Below, one piece after another: positions 59,295-64,000 of a stretch of DNA of 64,000 nt (within the stretch, counting starts at the first letter, position 1; each line of letters opens with the position of its first letter). The DNA lies in the NCBI GenBank assembly GCA_036417435.1, contig CM070913.1:4392680-4456679 (forward strand), in the 5' to 3' direction. Both the position numbers and the translations under genes were made by a program. The notes below the pieces were generated by a model. It was not told the origin of the DNA. It ran no database searches and was given only the letters and a program-made list of their open reading frames with translations. This stretch comes from Inia geoffrensis. Its lineage: Eukaryota > Chordata > Mammalia > Artiodactyla > Iniidae.

Positions 59295-61794
59295 CTAAAA
59301 AGAAAAAGAAAAAATTAACATAATCTCTTCAAGGAAAATCTTTCATACCTTAATTAAATAATTAAAATCAACATAATATCTAACCGTATTTCCATCAAAC
59401 AGTGAAAACATGCCCTGAGTCACAATACATTAATTTTGACAATGGCTTTCCAATAACTAAATCACAAAAAAGAGCTAAGGTTACCCCAAATTATATTTAA
59501 AATAAACTGAAAAAAAAGACAATTAGAACTTTCAACTATGTTAAGTGTCCTCTAAAAGTTTCTTATTTTCTTGCATGCAATTTTCCAGGTTACCACACTC
59601 ATCTTCTATTAATCTCTACATGCACACCAAATGAGACAGCAAAACCTTCCCAATGTTAGTAAGTCAGTTAATATAGATATACAAATGTATCTCTTCATAT
59701 CAACTCAGAAAATCTTATGGAAAAGTGGTGTTAACCTTGTATTTATGAAATGGTAAACAATAAAACATGACAGCCACGTTTTCTGAATGTGGACATCTAG
59801 GTAGCTTTACAAAGATCGAGTGAACAAGCAAACCATGTACACGTATGACTTCACACACACAAAAAACCCTACTTTAATCTCCTGTATTTACTTCCCTCAA
59901 AGTATAAGAAATGATAAAATATAAAAATGTGGAAATTACAGACCAATTTTCAGGAAGACAGCTACCTGCATATTCTTTATATGATAGCTGATGCTCGGTA
60001 GCTGACCTTCAACACTACAATTACAATGAAACTTACAGACTTGCGAACTCCAAATCAAAATCTCCTGGGATGCCATCCTTTAATACAACGTGGAAGGCAC
60101 AGAAATTTTAACAAGGGCAGAGCAATGCGTTAAGTGCTTATTGTTGACTTAAAGAGTCTGGAACCACAGTTTTTATATAATGAAGTTATACACATCATCA
60201 CACAGTTATGTGTATGACTAAAAACATCAGTTACATCGATAACACATTTATATTCATAATCATGTTCAACTGCTGTCTAAAAATGTTTTGAATCATTTCA
60301 TAAATTAATCTTAGCAGGAGAGAAAACTCCTTTTCCTCAGTGATTTCTTTAAAACCTCAGTTAGCATAGATTATATCTATTAGCAATTCAGAAATTGCCA
60401 TTCATGCTAAAAATGGCATAGAATTCCTACTGTGCAATTACCAAATGTTTCTAAAATACTACGTTTTATTTGAAAAGACTAATTTAAGAGAAAATCTAAG
60501 AAAAAAGTCATTCCCACGGTAACAGCTTTACAGACACATCAACAGGTCTCTTCCGGACAGCCATCCTGGTAGCCATGTGAACTCACTCGGATCAAAACTA
60601 AGCTGCACGATCCACTTTAAACCACTGCCATCAAGACTTTATTGTCTGCTGAGTGAACTTCTGGAGGGCTTTAGGAAAATGTGGGAGTATTTAGCCAATC
60701 TGGGAGTATTTAATAATTTAAATAATTTAAACCTAAGGAGAAAACAGTAGCTTCATTCAATAAAGATGAGAATATTTATCTGCCTGAAAGAGAGTTTACA
60801 CTTTATTGTCCTAACAAAAGATCAGCCTTTTAATTATGAAGCCATTAGTTTTGTGTGTTTTAAAAAAGGAGCATATTAGACATCAAGCATCTGACAACTA
60901 TCGGACGGACTGGGGGGGCGGTGAGGGCTGATCAATGCCCAATATAAAGTCGCATGGTTATTTAAATAAAAACATGAAAGATAAAGCAGCCCTCATTTCA
61001 CATAATCAAGAGGGGTTTTTGCAAAATAGCATAAGAGCTAATACCTAGAACATATCAAAAACTTTGATACTGGAAACATATATCAGTGCCAGCTTTCTTT
61101 TGCCTTTAGAAAGATAAATAAATCTGTCTATTAAAATAGGGAATGATGCACAAAAGGCAAAAAATAATTCCACTATTCTAAATACATATAATCTCAGTTT
61201 TATAATTTAAGCCAGAAATATCACTGGCAACAAAAAAAGTAATAAATATTTAAACTTCAGAATTTAAATTTAGCATAATACCTAATTAAAGATAACTACT
61301 GATATAACAATACAACAAGGCCTGAAATTTACAACATGAAGTAGAAAAGAAATCTATAAATGCTTCTAGATATTTTGTTATGGAGTCATGTTTGTGTAAA
61401 AAGTTATTTTACTTTCATTGTGACAGCCTTGGCAGGCTTTAAACATTAGATACATTCCACTTTTCCCACCAAACAAACTCCCAGCCAAACAAAATTTATG
61501 ACTTATTTTCTGATAATTTTATTTAGCTTTACTTGGTTATTTCTACAATAATATAAATGTGATGTTTACCTAGAATTGAAGGCAATAATCAAACTATAAA
61601 CTTTCTTGAGTTGAACCCTTATCATGTGGCTATTACAACTGCATATGAATTACTTAACAATTATTTGAAACACCCATGGTTCCAAAGCAAAAGGACTCTG
61701 ATTTGGATACGACAGAATTAATGAGGGAAAAAAATGAAAACAACGTTAGCAATCTCTGATATGCAGCCCGTTTTCAAGAATTTAACAATCTTAC
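59295..61794. other. 2.5-kb intron between exons A and B
   Basis: Free of SINEs and L1 as far as I can see. The 60520-61020 part is complex sequence that may be conserved non-coding DNA. Confidence 0.5.
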
Positions 61795-61945
61795 CCCAGG
61801 TATAAAGGTAAATACATTGTATTTCTGATTTTTTATAGAATTTCTGGGATGTTTTTCTTCACACTTTTCCGGATATCCAAGCCACACTGTACGAGCTTTC
61901 AATTCTCTCTTTCTTTGACAAATATTTATCAGCCAATCACAGCAA
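61795..61945 (-). CDS. ATP9B: ATP9B exon A (partial gene): N-terminal cytosolic segment
   Basis: Most 5' ATP9B exon in the window, 151 bp. The first base completes a Ser codon begun in an exon above 64000; then 50 codons follow, ending in phase 0. The peptide runs [16 protein letters not shown], then [16 protein letters not shown], and ends NVFTFIPG. This matches my memory of human ATP9B at about residues 99-148, just before the first membrane helix. The acceptor is tttcatgcag; the donor after GGG is gtaaga. ATP9B is a class-2 P4-ATPase of the trans-Golgi network, thought to flip phospholipids and, from the literature, not needing a CDC50 partner; its substrate is uncertain. The paralogue ATP9A is the main alternative, but the wording of exons C-F fits ATP9B better. 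The exon that should precede this one (around GLEWFVCDGWKF in human) was not seen up to 64000. Confidence 0.95.
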
Positions 61946-64000
61946 CTGCATGAAACAAAAGATACATATTGCGTATGCTTTTTCAAAAGTTTTTGAATTA
62001 ATTCTACATATCCAGAGCCAATACTGATTGTTTCTGTATTTACCAGACACCAATAGCATATCTACTGTTAATCTGTAAGGGTTTTCTTAAAACAGGTCAG
62101 CTATACTCATTTAAATTTGATATGAAGATACTGAAGGAGCTTGAATAAGTGTGCAATGACTCCTAGAACCTCAGGGAAATTATCTTCCCCGTTTAGACCC
62201 TCTTATTGGCAAAATAAAACCATTAACATTCTGAAGCAGTCAATGCTTTACATGCTGAGAAAAGAATCGCCATATGTTATCGGTAATTCTCAATACACCA
62301 CTTGGTGATTCAGTGATAAAGGCTCTCAGATGTCAATTAACTAGGATGTGACCCACCCCCTTGTCTTAAGTAGTCACTTTTTTCCTCCTTTAAGTGATAG
62401 CGTTAATATAAAATTAAGACGTATGGCTCAATTCAGTATTTAGAAAGGATACCAATGTTTAATGGACTATTCTAATGGTAATATAAAGCTTGATTGTATT
62501 TCCATGTGGCTACCTTCATCTATGCAATGAAGACTTTAATCTAAATCTACCCTGCTCCAAACCTGCTCAGGGTTCCAGGAGCACAAACTCTTCTTCCTGG
62601 ACATCCAAACCACCATATTTGAATAGAGAGTATAAAGTTTCTAGTGGGATACCTTTTCTTAAAATGCTTCAGAAAATGATGAAAAGGTATCAAATTCACC
62701 TCTATTAAGCATAAAATAATCCTGAATTTAAACTTCAGTATTAACAATTCAGTGTAATTAAAATTTCCAAAATGTAGAGAAAGGCTCCGAAAGGGTTATT
62801 AAGGGAAGGGAAGCTATTAAACTTCATCTTCTGAATGTAGCCAAGGCTAGAACTGCAAGCCAGAAGGATGAGGCAGAAATTCCTAACTTCACTTTGTGAC
62901 AAAGTAAGCTCAAGAGTTAACATGAAATTCTGCATGATAATGACAGCCTTAGAAGGTATGATTATAAGATGAGGTTGACCCCTCAGGGCTTATGTGTCAA
63001 ATTCACTGCATGTCTTTCTTCCCTTTAACACACTCAGATGTATTACTTTATAAATCACCCACAGCAGCACCCTGTATGAGGGAATACATTATGTGTTTAA
63101 CTGAAATCAGTATATCCCTACTAAGTATCCACTTAGTTCTTGGCTGTGCTCAGAAAACCTTCATCCTGGAAGGACAGGGCTTTGCCCTTTGAAAGCTGCC
63201 GAGTCCTCCTGGCGTGGGCACAGCTCATCGCCTGCAGGAGTGTCAGGCTCTGCCGTCCTGAGGAGCTACCCCGTGGGGGGGGGCCCGGAACGCCAAATGC
63301 ATGCCAAGCAGATCAGCTCTAAAACATTCTCCGCACCCCGTCTTCTGCTTCAATTGGAGCAGACAAAGAAGACCCAACTCTCCAAGAGCAGAAATTTCTT
63401 ATCACTGCTTGCCATCACTTTTTAAAAAATAAATCAGAACGGAGAGCATCTCCACGCATAAAGCATACTTTTAAATCCCCAACAGTTATAAATCACAGTA
63501 TTATTAAACGATTTAAGACTGTCAAAATAAGTATTCCCATCCTTACTGTTTGTTGGTGGGTGAAAGGGGACTGGTCAAGTAGATCTCAGTCAATATTGGT
63601 AATATTTTATCTTGTTTATGCTTGTATGAGACAAAAATTAAATAAGGCTTCAAATAAAATATAATAAGCTTCAAACTACTATTTCTCACCTTCCTGTTGC
63701 TTTTACAGTAGGACGTGGATTGCCTCCAGCCCAAGCTCCCTCACCAACACCCACACGGAACCAAATTGCCGGACCCGCGCCTCTCCTTGGGGGCACCTCC
63801 CCACAGCCGGGAGGGAGGGAGGTAGGGAGGGAGGGCGCACACCGCCCGCCTCTGTCCAGTTACAACACCAACTCCTCGTCTCGGACCCCCACAACCACAC
63901 TCACAGACGCCAAACTCCCACACAGTACACAAGGGAAAACCGGAGGCCACAGAGGTCCGTGAGCGATGTACGCACAACAGCTGGGCAGGGCTGACACACA
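61946..64000. other. Intron upstream of exon A
   Basis: No exon recognised. Contains a G9 run near 63276, and the GC-rich, G-run end at 63710-63960. Short open frames there are low complexity. The expected preceding ATP9B exon is not present. Confidence 0.5.
63809..63835 (+). repeat. (GGGA)n tract, potential G-quadruplex
   Basis: Six GGG runs in 27 bases, separated by one to five bases (runs at 63809, 63813, 63817, 63825, 63829, 63833). It meets the usual four-run G-quadruplex rule several times over. The G-rich strand is the non-template-like plus strand, opposite to the ATP9B transcript. Confidence 0.8.

Noticed and set aside
61946..64000. Search for the preceding ATP9B exon (human GLEWFVCDGWKF region)
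   Set aside because: No matching reverse-complement text was found, so the exon should lie above the window.
1..64000. A CRISPR array, bacterial operon, viral genome or other compact gene system
   Set aside because: Regularly repeated sequences here are dispersed SINEs with target-site duplications; there are no closely packed genes, and spliced exons with long introns show a vertebrate nuclear locus.

Overview
This window is intronic mammalian nuclear DNA. It is AT-rich and dense in interspersed repeats, with about 1% coding sequence. The organism is almost certainly a cetacean. It carries at least 23 tRNA-derived SINE copies of the CHR (Cetacea-Hippo-Ruminant) family, in a long form of about 330-360 bp ending in an AAATA-rich tail and a short form of about 205 bp ending in poly(A). 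From memory the short form is typical of whales and dolphins, and a toothed whale is my best guess. One truncated L1 3' end of cetartiodactyl type is also present. I cannot name a species.

The only protein-coding gene I can support is ATP9B, a P4-type ATPase (putative phospholipid flippase of the trans-Golgi network), read from the minus strand. Six consecutive internal exons are visible, running from high to low coordinates: A 61795-61945, B 59181-59294, C 48404-48512, D 31419-31477, E 23102-23153 and F 8509-8603. They total 580 bp and encode about 193 residues: the end of the N-terminal cytosolic segment, M1, M2 and the first part of the actuator domain up to the DGET motif. All six have GT/AG splice sites, and the reading phases join without a break. 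The first exons lie above 64000 and the rest of the protein below position 1. Introns within the window are about 2.5, 10.7, 16.9, 8.3 and 14.5 kb.

The rest is intron. Region 1-8.5 kb holds old L1 ORF1-like DNA and three SINEs. Region 8.6-23.1 kb holds a large L1 block containing a Tigger1 DNA transposon, a MER5A-like element, several SINEs including one inside another, and a long repeat-free stretch at 18.05-18.86 kb. Region 23-31 kb holds two L1 blocks facing each other. Region 31-48 kb has L1 and SINE clusters, including a head-to-head SINE pair and a young L1 3' end. Region 49-64 kb has an antisense L1, L2 and MIR relics, a CpG-dense patch and a G-rich tract near the right edge.

I found no new enzyme system, CRISPR array, RNA gene or mobile operon. 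The better leads concern splicing of the short exons D and E, possible conserved non-coding elements in a gene that neighbours SALL3 in human, inverted SINE arms that could form double-stranded RNA, and repeat stratigraphy. Repeat family names rest on recognising consensus wording by eye. Coordinates of old L1/L2/MIR copies are approximate; exon and target-site-duplication coordinates were counted base by base.
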